Shown piece by piece: positions 20,096 through 30,500 of a stretch of DNA of 64,000 bases. Below the pieces are notes generated by a model, which ran no database searches, had not been told where the DNA came from, and saw only the letters and a program-made list of their open reading frames with translations. How positions within the stretch are numbered: the stretch's first letter is position 1; every line of letters begins with the position of its first letter. Origin of the DNA: Trichaptum fuscoviolaceum (Eukaryota > Basidiomycota > Agaricomycetes > Hymenochaetales > Trichaptaceae); assembly GCA_910574455.1 (NCBI GenBank), contig CAJSYZ010000012.1, positions 1,605,317-1,669,316 of the forward strand, written 5' to 3'. The position numbers and the translations under genes are program-made.

Positions 20096-21411
20096 GGACT
20101 TTGAGGACACGGATGGTCGAAGGACAACTTCGACAACATATTTAAATTTATTCATTCGCTCCTTGCGCTCAATCTCTCTGTATTTCAGATGTATGTATAT
20201 TGAATATTGTATTAAAGTAATAATATACATAATTTAAATGTAAAAAAACAATAGCTTGAACCTCTTATTCTTGTCATGTAATATTTGCGTGAAGCTTGCG
20301 TCGTCCTCTGACGTGTACCGTGCTTGAAGGACACCAAGGCCAGTGTTTGGGTCACACCGTGCGCGCTTCTGGGGCCTCTTGTCGCTAGGTCCAGCGGCGG
20401 GGGGCAGAGGTGTATCTGAGGGACCCGTAGCCGGAGTTGAAGGTGTCTGTGAGGGTGTCTGCTGTGGCCGGTATCTCACAGTAGCTGGAGTTGCAATCAA
20501 TTGCGATGGCCGGACAGACACGGAGCATCAAGGTAGTTGTTGGATGCGTCAAGGGAGACCAGGGAAGGAAAGAAATCTCTTGCAATAATGTGTGACAGAG
20601 TCGCTGTAAGGAACAGAGACGGTGGCGACTCTTGCTGTCGACACTGCGATTGTTGCGCTTGTCGTCCTCGGATTTGGGAGAGCGGAGGAGCGACGGGAAT
20701 GGAACGAGTCCCGTGGTATTTGTGTCGCCCGTGCAATGAAGATGAGGGTGAAGGTTCGCGTCGCGCGCTCGCGCTGCACCTGTAGGCTACTATGCCAAAT
20801 GTAATGGTCAGTTTGGAACGGCAAGAAGTGCAGGATTCGGACTGACGCACCTGCGCCATTTACGGCCTTCCTACTCTTTCAACGCCAGCACATTGCGTTG
20901 ACATCCTTCTAGTTTAATTCGGGGAACAGTAAGAGAATAGTTAAAGAGAAGAAAACGACGCAGTGGTCGTGAAGTGGGAGAAAAGGACAGGACGGACGAC
21001 GCGCGCGCGCCACCGTACTTAGCGCCGGCGCTTACTTTTGCGCAGCGTCGCAATCTTGATTGTAGACTAAAAACTGCGTCATATTTCAAATTAAAAAGAT
21101 TAACCTACTGCAGTAGATAGCTTCTATTTTATTTCAAATTACCGGGGGCTGGGCCCCAGTACTTTAATTATCGTAGCACATTTGCGTCAGGCAGCAGAAC
21201 CAAGCCATATTACCAAATTTGGCTTGGTCCCTGACGCGGGAAGGCTGCCGCGTGGTGCCGGAAGGCGGCACCACGGCATTGAGCTGCCGTGCAGGCCAAA
21301 AAGGTATAAAACAGTTATCGACGATAGTTTCTGAATGGCCTCACGATAACTATCGTCGATTTCATAAGATTATTAGTTGGTACGGCTCGAGCGAGCTGCC
21401 AAAAGCCTGCC

Positions 21412-21486
21412 GAAGTTACCGCGGTAACTATACGAACGGGTTGCAATAATTACCGCAATTCTATAAGATTATTAGCTGGTACTGGT
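21412..21486 (-). repeat. Right terminal inverted repeat of copy A
   Basis: It ends ...CTAATAAT-like / GGTACTGGT and pairs with 2650-2724. Confidence 0.75.
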
Positions 21487-22650
21487 GGGTACGTTTCGGG
21501 CTGTGACACTTGTATGCGGACGAAGAACATCCCGCAACGTCTGGTGGGTCCGCTTCAGCCCAACGAAGTACCAGACGGACCGTGGCAGGTCATTTCTTGC
21601 GACTTCATCACACAGCTGCCACAGTCCGGCGAATACGACACCATCTTCGTGGTTGTAGACCGACTCACCAAGCAGGCCCATCTCATACCGACGACCTCGG
21701 ATATTGACTCCGCACGGACGGCCGACTTGTTTGTGTCCGAAGTTTGGAAACACCATGGCACACCGCGCAAAGTCATTTCGGACCGGGGTACACAGTTCGT
21801 GTCCCGGTTTATGAAGGCGGTACTCCACCAACTTGGTATTGAGGGCGCAACGTCGACATCCTTCCACCCGCAAACGGACGGTCAGACCAAGCGGGTGAAC
21901 CAGGAGTTGGAGCAGTATCTCCGCGCGTTCACGGACGTCCAACAGGAAAATTGGTCGGAGCTACTGCCCATGGCGGAATTTGCACACAACACACGAGCGC
22001 ACTCTGCTACCAAGGTGTCTCCCTTCGCGCTGTTGTATGGATATGACCCCGAGTTCACCATTGTACCGAGTGCCGGACTTTCGACGGTACCCGCAGCGGA
22101 CGACTGACTCGACCTGCTTCAGAAGGCTCAGGAGGACGCTCGCGCGGCTCTCGAAGTCGCAGCGGAGCGGATGAAGCGGTACTACGACCAGGGACATGCA
22201 GACACGCCAGACATTCGACCAGGAGACAAGGTATGGCTCGACGCACGGAATATCGCAATACCGGGCACGCGCAAGCTGAATCCGCAAAGACTCGGACCTT
22301 ACACGGTTTTGCGGAAGATCGGACTCTTGAATTACAAGCTTCAGCTGCCCGCAACTATGCGGATTCACCCAGTGTTCCATGTGTCACTTCTCACGAAGTA
22401 TACACCGGACACTATTCCTGGTCGCGTCCAGACACCGCCAGAGCCCGTAAACGTCGACGGCGACATCGAATACGAAGTATCCGAAGTCCTTAATTTGCGC
22501 CGAAGCGGTCGAGGTCGGACTCTGCAGTATTTGGTTCGCTGGAAAGGCTATGGACCCGAGGAAGACCAATGGATCGATGCCGCGGACATGGAGCATGCCC
22601 CCGCCGTTATCCGCACGTTCTATCGTCGGTACCCCGAAGCCATTCGCTAA
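21487..22650 (+). pseudogene. pol: Gypsy-3 pol, integrase core and chromodomain
   Basis: The frame starts with YVSGCDTCMRTKN, the CxxC half of the zinc finger. It continues with the integrase core residues D (CDFITQ), D (SDRGTQF) and E (NQELEQYL), the HPQTDGQ block, and a chromodomain (LQYLVRWKGYGPEEDQW) near 22470-22620. One in-frame TGA at 22105-22107 splits it; a CGA Arg would fit. N-terminal domains are absent. Non-functional as it stands. Confidence 0.9.
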
Positions 22651-22680
22651 CGAACGCGCGCGCTCTTTAGGAGCGCCCTT

Positions 22681-22692
22681 GGAGGGGGATAA
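22681..22692 (+). other. Polypurine tract of Gypsy-3
   Basis: GGAGGGGGATAA directly abuts the TG start of the LTR, as expected for plus-strand priming. Confidence 0.75.
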
Positions 22693-23268
22693 TGTCAGGA
22701 ATCCGCCTCAGGTTATTTTATTTCTTTTATTTTTCTTTTATTTTCTTTTCCGATCACACTCCGAGTCGGATCCCCGACATGTCCGCTCCGAAAGCGGACT
22801 ATTCTTGACTCCGATTCTCTTCCTTTTTGCGTAGATTACTTGCCTGTATGTTTGCAGGCCGCTAGGACAAGCGCCCTGCAAGCAATTCTCTTTTCTTTCT
22901 TTCTTCCACCACTCCGACTTGAACCTCCGCTCTACCGATGCGGGACCCCGACTAGAGCGGGACCCCGAACTCCGACTTACGTGAGCGGTACAGGTCGGAC
23001 CTAGTCGGATCAGGGTCCAGTGGCTTGGTACTGTATAGTTTTTACCTTTGTTCATCAAAACCGCGGATCCCCCTGCAAAGCACTCCACTTTTGGCCTCTT
23101 GTAAAGTGCTTCTCAGGTGATGTGTTTATCTTTAGCTCTGATGTGTAGAATAGCTTAATTGACTTGTAAAGTGCTTCTCAGAGTAAGAACCACCGCTCAT
23201 TGCATCTGATCGTCATCCGTGTCCGATTCAGGGTCTCGAAAGCGAAGGAACCACTCTAGGTCGTAACA
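22693..23268 (+). repeat. 3' LTR of Gypsy-3
   Basis: 576 bp from TGTCAGGAATCC to GGTCGTAACA. It contains the direct repeat TTGTAAAGTGCTTCTCAG near 23098 and 23164. LINE sequence resumes at once with CATAC, so that pentamer is the likely target duplication; the left copy is not in the window. Confidence 0.8.
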
Positions 23269-23439
23269 CATACGTCAACGACCACATGATTGCTATCACT
23301 GGCACATCAGTCACCGCCAACTGCAGGAACTTAGTAGGCGCTTACCACCACCTCAACTCGCTCTTCAACGACATCAATCTCAACATCAAGACTGCGAAGA
23401 CCGAGCTCCTCCATTTCCACCCCCCTGGGCGTCGCCAAA

Positions 23440-25049
23440 TAGAGCATGACACGGGTGCAGGTCATCCGTGGGTACCTGCAGGTACCTGCGCTCAAATACC
23501 TGCGGTTCCAGGTGCACCTGTGCGCAGGTCCCTGGTTCCCACGGTTACCTGCAGATCCAGGTTTGGATTTTTTGGGCCCAGGTACCTGACCGGGTACCTG
23601 CAGGTACGCGGTCAATCACGTGCGCTCACCTTGAGCGCGACGAACGCAACGATGTACCACTACTTTCACCTACATTCTACTCGACATGGGCACTCCAGAG
23701 CTCTCTCGAAGCTCCCTATGGAAGTTATACTTAATCCTTTGGCCCCGCTGACTACAACGACAACCTCGAGCCCGATGACCGCCTCCGCGCCAACTGCGCG
23801 CTGGTCTGCGACGCATCTGCGCTCGGACAGCGCCTGCAAGTCCTCTTCGCCATCTTCGAAGCCGCCTACTACGACGACAACGTGCGCCATGACCGCCTCC
23901 TCACCAACTGCGCGCTTGTCAGCGCCCTCCCGCCCGCCGCGCTCTCTTCGCGAGACCGCGAGACCACAGCCGCTTGTCGCACTCGACATGCTGCTGCTCG
24001 TCCGGCAACCGCAACACCCACCGTCGTCTGGACTCATAAAGCCGTGCCACAAGCGGTACGCATCGTCAGCCAACTTCCACCGTCGTAACCCCCTATTATA
24101 CTTGATCCCCTAGGCCCTGCCAACTTCGATGACGACCTCGAGCCCGATGACCGCCTCCTCGCCAAGTTTGCGACGCGTCTGCGCGCAGAAACCGCCTGCA
24201 AGTCTTTCGCCCGCGCAGTGGACCGCGCACCTTCGCACACGTCTTCACGCCGTGCACCGCGCTCTACAGCTACCAGACATCTTGACTATAGTACTGGAGA
24301 ACTAATTGACGAAAAGCATAGCAAGAGCAGCATGCATATGTCGTTCGTGGGAGAAGGGTGCAAACGACAAGTTATGGAGGAACATATTGAATGTCTTGAC
24401 TCTACTGCAATTGCTAGGGCTTCTGGAGGACGGCGAGTGGGACATGGTGCATTTCCTTCTTCTTGGCAATGCGTCCTCGACTCACACTGCTTCCAAACGT
24501 CGATCGTCTTGTTAAGGTTGTGGTTGATGATGTGCATTCGCCTTTGCAAGGCTGTTCATGCATAGCCAGCTCAAGAAGCTACAGCTCATCGTCCTCCAGA
24601 CATGGCGACCAGCGGATTGCGCAACTTCATAGAAGGGCTACAAGCTGTGTCCCGATTTCACCAATCAGACCTCAGCGCGAATGTTGGCATCTCCGTCCTC
24701 GAGCTCGTGCTCAGCAACGCGCTCTCGTCCCTTCCGCAGCTTGAAGAGATCAACTTCCCTGCCTTCGGGATCACCTTGCCTTAGTGGATGACGCGGCCCA
24801 GACCATGCAGGACTCCTCAGAAACACAGATGGTATATTGTATTGTTTGTTTTATCTTGTTATTACATTACTTACTATTATTACCTGCAGGTCCTATCAGG
24901 TACCTGCAATACCTGCAGGTAACGGGTCCAGGTAGACTCGGATCCGTTTCCCACGGTTCCGGGTCGGATCCAGGTATCAGTTTTTTTGCGCAGGTACCTG
25001 CGCTTCGCGGATCCGGGTACACCTGCAGGTGCACCCGTGTCATGCCCTG
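23440..25049 (+). mobile_element. hAT-like element E1 carrying F-box-like gene pieces
   Basis: 1610 bp with terminal repeats TAGAGCATGACACGGGT / ACCCGTGTCATGCCCTG, flanked by the 8-bp duplication TCGCCAAA (23432-23439 and 25050-25057). Both subterminal zones are dense in CAGGTACCTGCAGG palindromes. The middle has coding-like host gene pieces and no transposase. E2 has the same ends but different cargo. Confidence 0.88.
23730..24783 (+). pseudogene. F-box/LRR-like gene fragments inside E1
   Basis: Broken frames resemble the large F-box-like protein families of Agaricomycetes. CRSWEKGANDKLWRNIL and VLTLLQLLGLLEDGEWD (about 24330-24450) look like the F-box core. FDDDLEPDDRLLAKFATRL (about 24130-24180) looks like an upstream exon. 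LLPNVDRLVKVVVDDVHSPL and SLPQLEEINFPAFGITLP (ending 24783) look like the following repeats. Two similar segments with EPDDRLxAxCA near 23760-23800 and 24130-24160 suggest internal duplication. Reading frames are interrupted. Assignment is by pattern and moderate. Confidence 0.5.
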
Positions 25050-25072
25050 TCGCCAAAGATATCACGGCTGGA

Positions 25073-25672
25073 GCCACTGCCTCAACCGCCGACAAATACT
25101 TGGCAATCACAGGCCCACCAAAATGTCGTCCGCGCGCACTCATGGAGATGTCGGACACCTACCCCCGCGCTGAGATTTCAGCAGTTGCTCAAGTCCTCTG
25201 CTGCGCTGGCCCCTTCGGGGCGTACTGGATGCGCATGAGCCCAGAATATAGACGCAGAAACGGCCTGATCACCTACTGTCGTTGGCACAATCATCCCCCT
25301 TGGCCTGCCCAGACCGCCGCCCACATACTTGGTGGTTGCAAGACTTTCCGCCCTTGGATTGGAAAGGTCTGGCCTAAAGGCACCCCACTCCCAGCCCACC
25401 ACACAGAGTGGGCAGATGAACCCCTCATCGATGTGATTCACAAGTGGCTTAAGTTCACTAGGCATCTCGACCGCCCCACTCAGCGCACCTCAGCTGCCAT
25501 CCGCCTTGCATTTGCGATGATGGAGCTAGATGGCCTCCCAACCGACCAGGACATGGACCTGACGACCCTTCGTGTGTACGTACGGCGCGCCCTTGGACCA
25601 CGCACTCAGGACACGGACCCGGATCTTTATGATTTTAACGGTCACGTTTCAGACCCTCCTCTTGATCTTTGA
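25073..25672 (+). CDS. LINE N ORF2 C-terminal part
   Basis: An open frame of 199 aa covers the region after RNase H, with CCAGPFGAYWMRM, YCRWHNHPPWPAQTAAHILG and the family-typical end DLYDFNGHVSDPPLDL. The AAHILGGC spacing is the H-x4-C half of the Cys/His cluster found at the C-terminus of many LINE ORF2 proteins; here the preceding C is in YCRWH. It lacks all enzymatic domains and has no start of its own. Confidence 0.85.
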   Translation, partial: ATASTADKYLAITGPPKCRPRALMEMSDTYPRAEISAVAQVLCCAGPFGAYWMRMSPEYRRRNGLITYCRWHNHPPWPAQTAAHILGGCKTFRPWIGKVWPKGTPLPAHHTEWADEPLIDVIHKWLKFTRHLDRPTQRTSAAIRLAFAMMELDGLPTDQDMDLTTLRVYVRRALGPRTQDTDPDLYDFNGHVSDPPLDL

Positions 25673-25895
25673 TGCAACTCACTTCTTTGTTATGTATGAG
25701 GCACCAGCGATCCCAGACAGAACGGTGCTTTACCCAGGTTAACGCCCAGGTACTGTGCCCGGACGTGCCCTCTTTTCTAAACTTCGTTTGTGCTTGTAGT
25801 GTAGGTTCACCTGCGCCTTGACATGGGCGTGGTGATATGTAAACCAATCTCTCCTCTTCCTTTTCCCTTCTTTAATAGGCGGTGCGCCCACATAG

Positions 25896-25914
25896 CCGCC
25901 ACCTTCGGTGGCGG
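25896..25914 (+). repeat. LINE 3'-UTR hairpin (element N)
   Basis: CCGCCACC TTC GGTGGCGG, an 8-bp stem with a 3-nt loop in the 3' UTR. Counterparts lie at 27306-27324 (P), 41303-41321 (Q), 50183-50201 (S), 57413-57431 (T) and 63929-63947 (V). It may be recognised by the LINE reverse transcriptase; this role is inferred. Confidence 0.7.
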
Positions 25915-26033
25915 GCACCTCCCGCCCAGTTTTGTAGTTTACCTCGATGACGGGCGCCTCCGTCGTAGATAGGTCATGTACTTAGCTATGCTGCAGGAAT
26001 AATAAAGCCAAAAAAAAAAAAAAAAAAAAAAAA

Positions 26034-27184
26034 GATATCGCGGCTGGGACTCCCGGGGTGTCCAACTCGACGAGGACACTCTCATTAAGCCCTCCATCCC
26101 ACTTCGGTGGTTGGGGATCTGGTGGGACCCGGCCTTGTCTTTCAAACCCCATGTTGAGCGCATGCGCTCCAAGGGCCTCTCAACACTTGCCGCCATTCGC
26201 CTGCTCGCCAACACAGAGCGGGGCATGTCAGCCCTTAACCTTCGCCAGCTTTACTCAGCCTGCGTCAGAACAGTCCTTGCCTGGGCTGCGCCGGTCTGGT
26301 ACACTGGCACCCGCCAGAAGACCCTTGTGGCTTGTCTACAGGGTGTCCAAAACACCGCTTGCAGGTGGATCCTTGGTGTCTACCGAGGCGCTTCACCACT
26401 AAGCACCAATTACCTTTGCTCTATGCCCCCGTTTCAGTTTCATTTTAACTATCTTAAAACTAATCATGCTCTTTGCCTTTGGCGCACTCCCCATTCTGTA
26501 GGTAGACGTGCTATTCCTGCAGCACAAAACCCCGCCTGTACTCTTCTTCGCTTGCCGACCGTGTCCCGATTGCCCAACAGGTCCCTGCGTACACACACTC
26601 TCCCTGGGAGGATCCACTTGCCTTTGCTGGAGGACGCCTCAAGTTTGCCATCCCTGCCGGTCCCGTTGACACTGGCACTCGCCAGGCGTTTGTCGCATCT
26701 GCCAACTCTCTGTGCACCACATCCTCCGACCAGATCTTCACAGACGGCTCCAGACTCGAGCACAAGTCTGGCTCAGCTATTGTCGCTATGCGCGGTCAAC
26801 ATCGCTTGGGTTTCAGACACTGCGCTTCCCCCAAAATCGCCACTGCCACTGACGCTGAGATCTTCTCCCTTGCGTCTGCTCCAGCGTGGGCTGCCTCTCA
26901 CTTCGGCCGCCACCTCCTGGAAGTGGAGTCCATCGTCTTCATGTCAGATTCGCTAACTGCCCTTTGCCTTGTCCGCGACTGGCCATCAGCACCTGGCGCC
27001 CACTTACTACTTGCTTGGAAAGCAGGCATCACCAACCTGCTGGACATTCACCCCAACCTCAAAATCGAGTTTCACTGGTGCCCGGGTCACTCAGGCGTCA
27101 CAGGAAACGAATGGGCTGATGAAGAGGCAAAGAAAGCCACAGAACTGCCACCCTCATCTTCCCTTCCTTCGATATCCGCCCTCC
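26034..27184 (+). pseudogene. LINE O ORF2, thumb to RNase H region
   Basis: Begins in the region after the RT active site (RGWDSRGVQLDEDT in intact copies). It continues through HVERMRSKGLSTLAAI, the RNase H residues FTDGS, DAEIFSL, MSDSLTAL and the WCPGHSG block. One A is missing from the AAAAA run near 26525, shifting the frame in the stretch that reads QKPRLYSSSL elsewhere. It ends where the poly(T) of P begins. Confidence 0.85.
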
Positions 27185-27545
27185 TTTTTTTTTTTTTTTT
27201 TTTTTTTTTTGGCTTTATTATTCCTGCAGCGTAGCTAAGTACATGACCTATCTACGACGGAGGCGCCCGTCATCGAGGTAAACTACGAAACTGGGCGGGA
27301 GGTGCCCGCCACCGAAGGTGGCGGCTAAGTGGGCGCACCGCCTATTAAAGAAGGGAAAAGGAAGAGGAGAGATTGGTTTACATATCACCACGCCCATGTC
27401 AAGGCGCAGGTGAACCTACACTACAAGCACAAACGAAGTTTAGAAAAGAGGGCGCGTCCGGGCACAGTACCTGGGCGTTAACCTGGGTAAAGTACCGTTC
27501 TGTCTGGGATCGCTGGTGCCTCATACATAAAAGAAGTAAGTTGCA

Positions 27546-30500
27546 TCAAAGATCAAGAGGAGGGTCTGAAACGTGACCGTTAAAATCATAAAGATCCGGG
27601 TCCGTGTCCTGAGTGCGTGGTCCAAGGGCGCGCCGTACGTACACACGAAGGGTCGTCAGGTCCATGTCCTGGTCGGTTGGGAGTCCATCTAGCTTTATCA
27701 TTGCAAATGCAAGGCGGATGGCAGCTGAGGTGCGCTGAGTGGGGCGGTCGAGATGCCTAGTGAACTTAAGCCACTTGCGAATCACGTCAATAAGGGGTTT
27801 GTCTGCCCACTCTGTGTGGTGGGCTGGGAGTGGGGTGCTTTTAGGCCAGACCTTACCAATCCAAGGGCGGAATGTCTCGCAACCACCAAGTATGTGGGCG
27901 GCGGTCTGGGCAGGCCAAGGGGGATGATTATGCCAATGACAGTAGGTGATCAGGCCGTTTCTGCGCCTATATTCTGGGCTCATGCGCATCCAGTACGCCC
28001 CGAAGGGGCCAGCGCAGCAGAGGACTTGAGCAACTGCTGAAATCTCAGCGCAGGGGTAGGTGTCCGACATCTCCATGAGTGCGCGCGGACGTCGTTTTGG
28101 TGGGCCTGTGATTGCCAAGTACTTGTTGGCAGTTGAGGCAGTGGCATGGGCGAGGTGAGCCTCCCATTGCTTCTGGGCGTTGAGGGTGTTCTGCTCGCGG
28201 AGGGCGGATATCGAGGGAAGGGATGATGAGGGTGGCAGTTCTGTGGCTTTCTTTGCCTCTTCATCAGCCCATTCGTTTCCTGGGATGCCTGAGTGACCCG
28301 GGCACCAGTGAAACTCGATTTTGAGGTTGGGGTGAATGTCCAGCAGGTTGGTGATGCCTGCTTTCCAAGCGAGTAGTAAGTGGGCGCCAGGTGCTGAGAG
28401 CCAGTCGCGGACAAGGCGAAGGGCGGTTAGCGAGTCTGACATGAAGACGATGGACTCCACTTCCAGGAGGTGGCGGCCGAAGTGAGAGGCAGCCCACGCT
28501 GGAGCAGACGCAAGGGAGAAGATCTCAGCGTCAGTGGCAGTGGCGATTTTGGGGGAAGCGCAGTGTCTGAAACCCAAGCGATGTTGACCGCGCATAGCGA
28601 CAATAGCTGAGCCAGACTTGTGCTCGAGTCTGGAGCCGTCCGTGAAGATCTGGACGGAGGTTGTGGTGCACAGAGAGTTGGCAGATGCGACAAACGCCTG
28701 GCGAGTGTCAGTGTCAACGGGACCGGCAGGGATGGCAAACTTGAGGCGTCCTCCAGCAAAGGCAAGTGGATCCTCCCAGGGAGAGTGTGTGTACGCAGGG
28801 ACCTGTTGGGCAATCGGGACACGGTCGGCAAGCGAAGAAGAATACAGGCGGGGTTTTTGTGCTGCAGGAATAGCACGTCTACCTACGGAATGGGGAGTGC
28901 GCCAATGGCGAAGAGCATGATTAGTTTTAAGATAATTGAAATAAAACTGAAACGGGGGCATAGAGCAAAGGTAATTGGTGCTTAGCGGTGAAGCGCCTCG
29001 GTAGACACCAAGGATCCACCTGCAAGCGGTGTTTTGGACACCCTGTAGACAAGCCACAAGGGTCTTCTGGCGGGTGCCAGTGTACCAGACCGGCGCAGCC
29101 CAGGCAAGGACTGTTCTGACGCAGGCTGAGTAAAGCTGGCGAAGGTTGAGGGCGGACATGCCTCGCTCTGTGTTGGCGAGCAGGCGAATGGCAGCGAGTG
29201 TTGAGAGGCCCTTGGAGCGCATGCGCTCAACATGGGGTTTGAAGGACAAGGCCGGGTCCCACCAGATCCCCAACCACCAAAGTGGGATGGAGGGCTTAAT
29301 GAGAGTGTCCTCGTCGAGTTGGACGCCCTGGGAGTCCCAGCCGCGATATCTTTGGCGACGCCCAGGGGGGTGGAAATGGAGGAGCTCGGTCTTCGCGGTC
29401 TCGATGTTGAGATTGATGTCGTTGAAGAGCGAGTTGAGGTGGTGGTAAGCGCCTACTAAGTTCCTGCAGTTGGCGGTGACTGATGAGCTGGTGATGGTAA
29501 TCATGTGGTCGTCGATGTATGCTAGGAGCTCGCAGTCAGGGTGGCGGAACCGCTGAATCGCAATAGCTGCAAAAAGAGTGGAGAGAATGGGTGAGACAGG
29601 GGAGCCCTGAGGCGTCCCAAAGTCCGGTTTACGGACACTAGGGAGTGTGGTGCCATCAAAAGAGATAGCAGCCTCCCGCCCGGTCATGAAAGAAAGGCAC
29701 CAGTCCGCCATGTCTGGCGAACAGCCTAACTCCAAGAGCCGGTGGTGGAGGTGTTGTGGATGGACCGAGTCAAAGAAGCCTTGTATGTCCACCGCTAGGA
29801 CAGAGCACACTTTGTCTTCCGACTGGGCTTTCTCCACAATCTGTAAAAGGCATTGGGCGGCGTCATAGACAGAGTGTCCTTGACGACCACCATACTGGTT
29901 TGGGGGAAGCCAGTTCTGGGTGTTAGCCAGAAACTGGAGACAGTTAGCAAGAATCTTCTCAAGGAGTTTCCCTAAGGTCTCCTCAAGAGTAATTGGTCTG
30001 TAAGACCGAGGAGAGAATTGGTCCTTCTTGTTTGGCTTCCTGAGCATTACTACCTTTGTTATCCGCCAGCACGCTGGGTGGTGGCCCAAACGCAGACAGT
30101 CGTTGAACAAAGATAGCACCTCCTTAGCGAAGGATCCAATCACCCATTTGAGGGGACGGTATCCGACGCCCGAGGGGCCAGGAGCAGACAAGTTGGAAGT
30201 GCCGGCCAGGGTGTCCATAAGCTCTTTCATGAGTATGGGAGGCGCCGCTGCAGAAGGTGGGGGCAGCGGGCGTAAGCCCGCTGCTGGAAGTGGTGGGGGA
30301 GGGGGAAAGTAGGTAGAATGAAACAACTCAGCTTTCTCCTGCTCAGTAGTGGTGAAGGTGCCGTCTGGTTTCCTCAGCGAAGGCACAGGAGTAGGGCGGA
30401 TGCCGAGGCCACGCTTGGCCCAGCTCCAGATGTTGGTGGAATTGGCGTCTTTGACCTGTTCTGCATAGAACACGCGACGCGCTGCTCTGGTGGTGGCCTT

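Larger units (their letters stand above)
17970..21388 (-). mobile_element. hAT-like element copy B, nested in copy A
   Basis: 3419 bp in inverse orientation to A, flanked by GAGCAAGC (17962-17969) and GAGCGAGC (21389-21396), an 8-bp duplication with one mismatch. It has terminal repeats of about 75 bp, the Gln-rich leader (about 20500-20860, minus), the conserved internal inverted repeat (20052-20095), a long AT-rich middle (about 19080-19980) with no gene, and the best-preserved HSP70 fragment. Its terminal-repeat interior differs from A and C, marking a subfamily. Confidence 0.88.
2650..21486 (+). mobile_element. hAT-like element copy A, split by Gypsy-2 and by copy B
   Basis: The left end GAGCCGTACCAACTAATAAT and the right end (reverse complement ACCAGTACCAGCTAATAAT) are the termini of a family present four times here (A, B, C1, C2). 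Removing Gypsy-2 (5389-17015 plus 5 bp) and copy B (17970-21388 plus 8 bp) leaves about 3.78 kb, matching C1 (3737 bp) and C2 (3742 bp). C2 and B have 8-bp target duplications, the hAT hallmark. Copy A does not: its left flank is ACTGGAGC and its right flank GGGTACGT. No transposase ORF is seen, so the element is probably non-autonomous. It carries an intron-like leader, hairpins and HSP70 gene fragments. Confidence 0.8.
21487..23268 (+). mobile_element. Ty3/Gypsy-3, 3' part with LTR
   Basis: Begins in the middle of the integrase zinc finger, directly at the end of copy A, and runs through integrase, chromodomain, polypurine tract and 3' LTR. It sits in LINE copy O, which resumes at 23269. 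It lies in the opposite orientation to Gypsy-1 on the other side of copy A. Confidence 0.88.
25072..26033 (+). mobile_element. LINE copy N (family 1), 5'-truncated insertion in O
   Basis: It holds only the last 200 codons of ORF2, the 3' UTR and a poly(A) of 24 (26010-26033). The duplication is about 14 bp: GATATCACGGCTGG at 25058-25071 and GATATCGCGGCTGG at 26034-26047. This is a textbook target-primed insertion. Confidence 0.9.
23269..27184 (+). mobile_element. LINE copy O (Tad-like, family 1), interrupted by E1 and N
   Basis: Three pieces join into one ORF2 stretch: 23269-23439 (from just after the RT catalytic site), 25050-25071, and 26034-27184 (to SLPSISAL in the region after RNase H). 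It is cut on the left by Gypsy-3 and on the right by the poly(T) of LINE P at 27185. Confidence 0.85.

Noticed and set aside
26399..26765. Antisense frames of 70-150 codons recurring in every LINE copy
   Set aside because: They are shadows of the conserved ORF2 in other frames and recur only because the LINE sequence recurs.
27177..27184. A target duplication for LINE P
   Set aside because: The flank CGCCCTCC at the poly(T) side has no counterpart beyond the 5' end at 40165.
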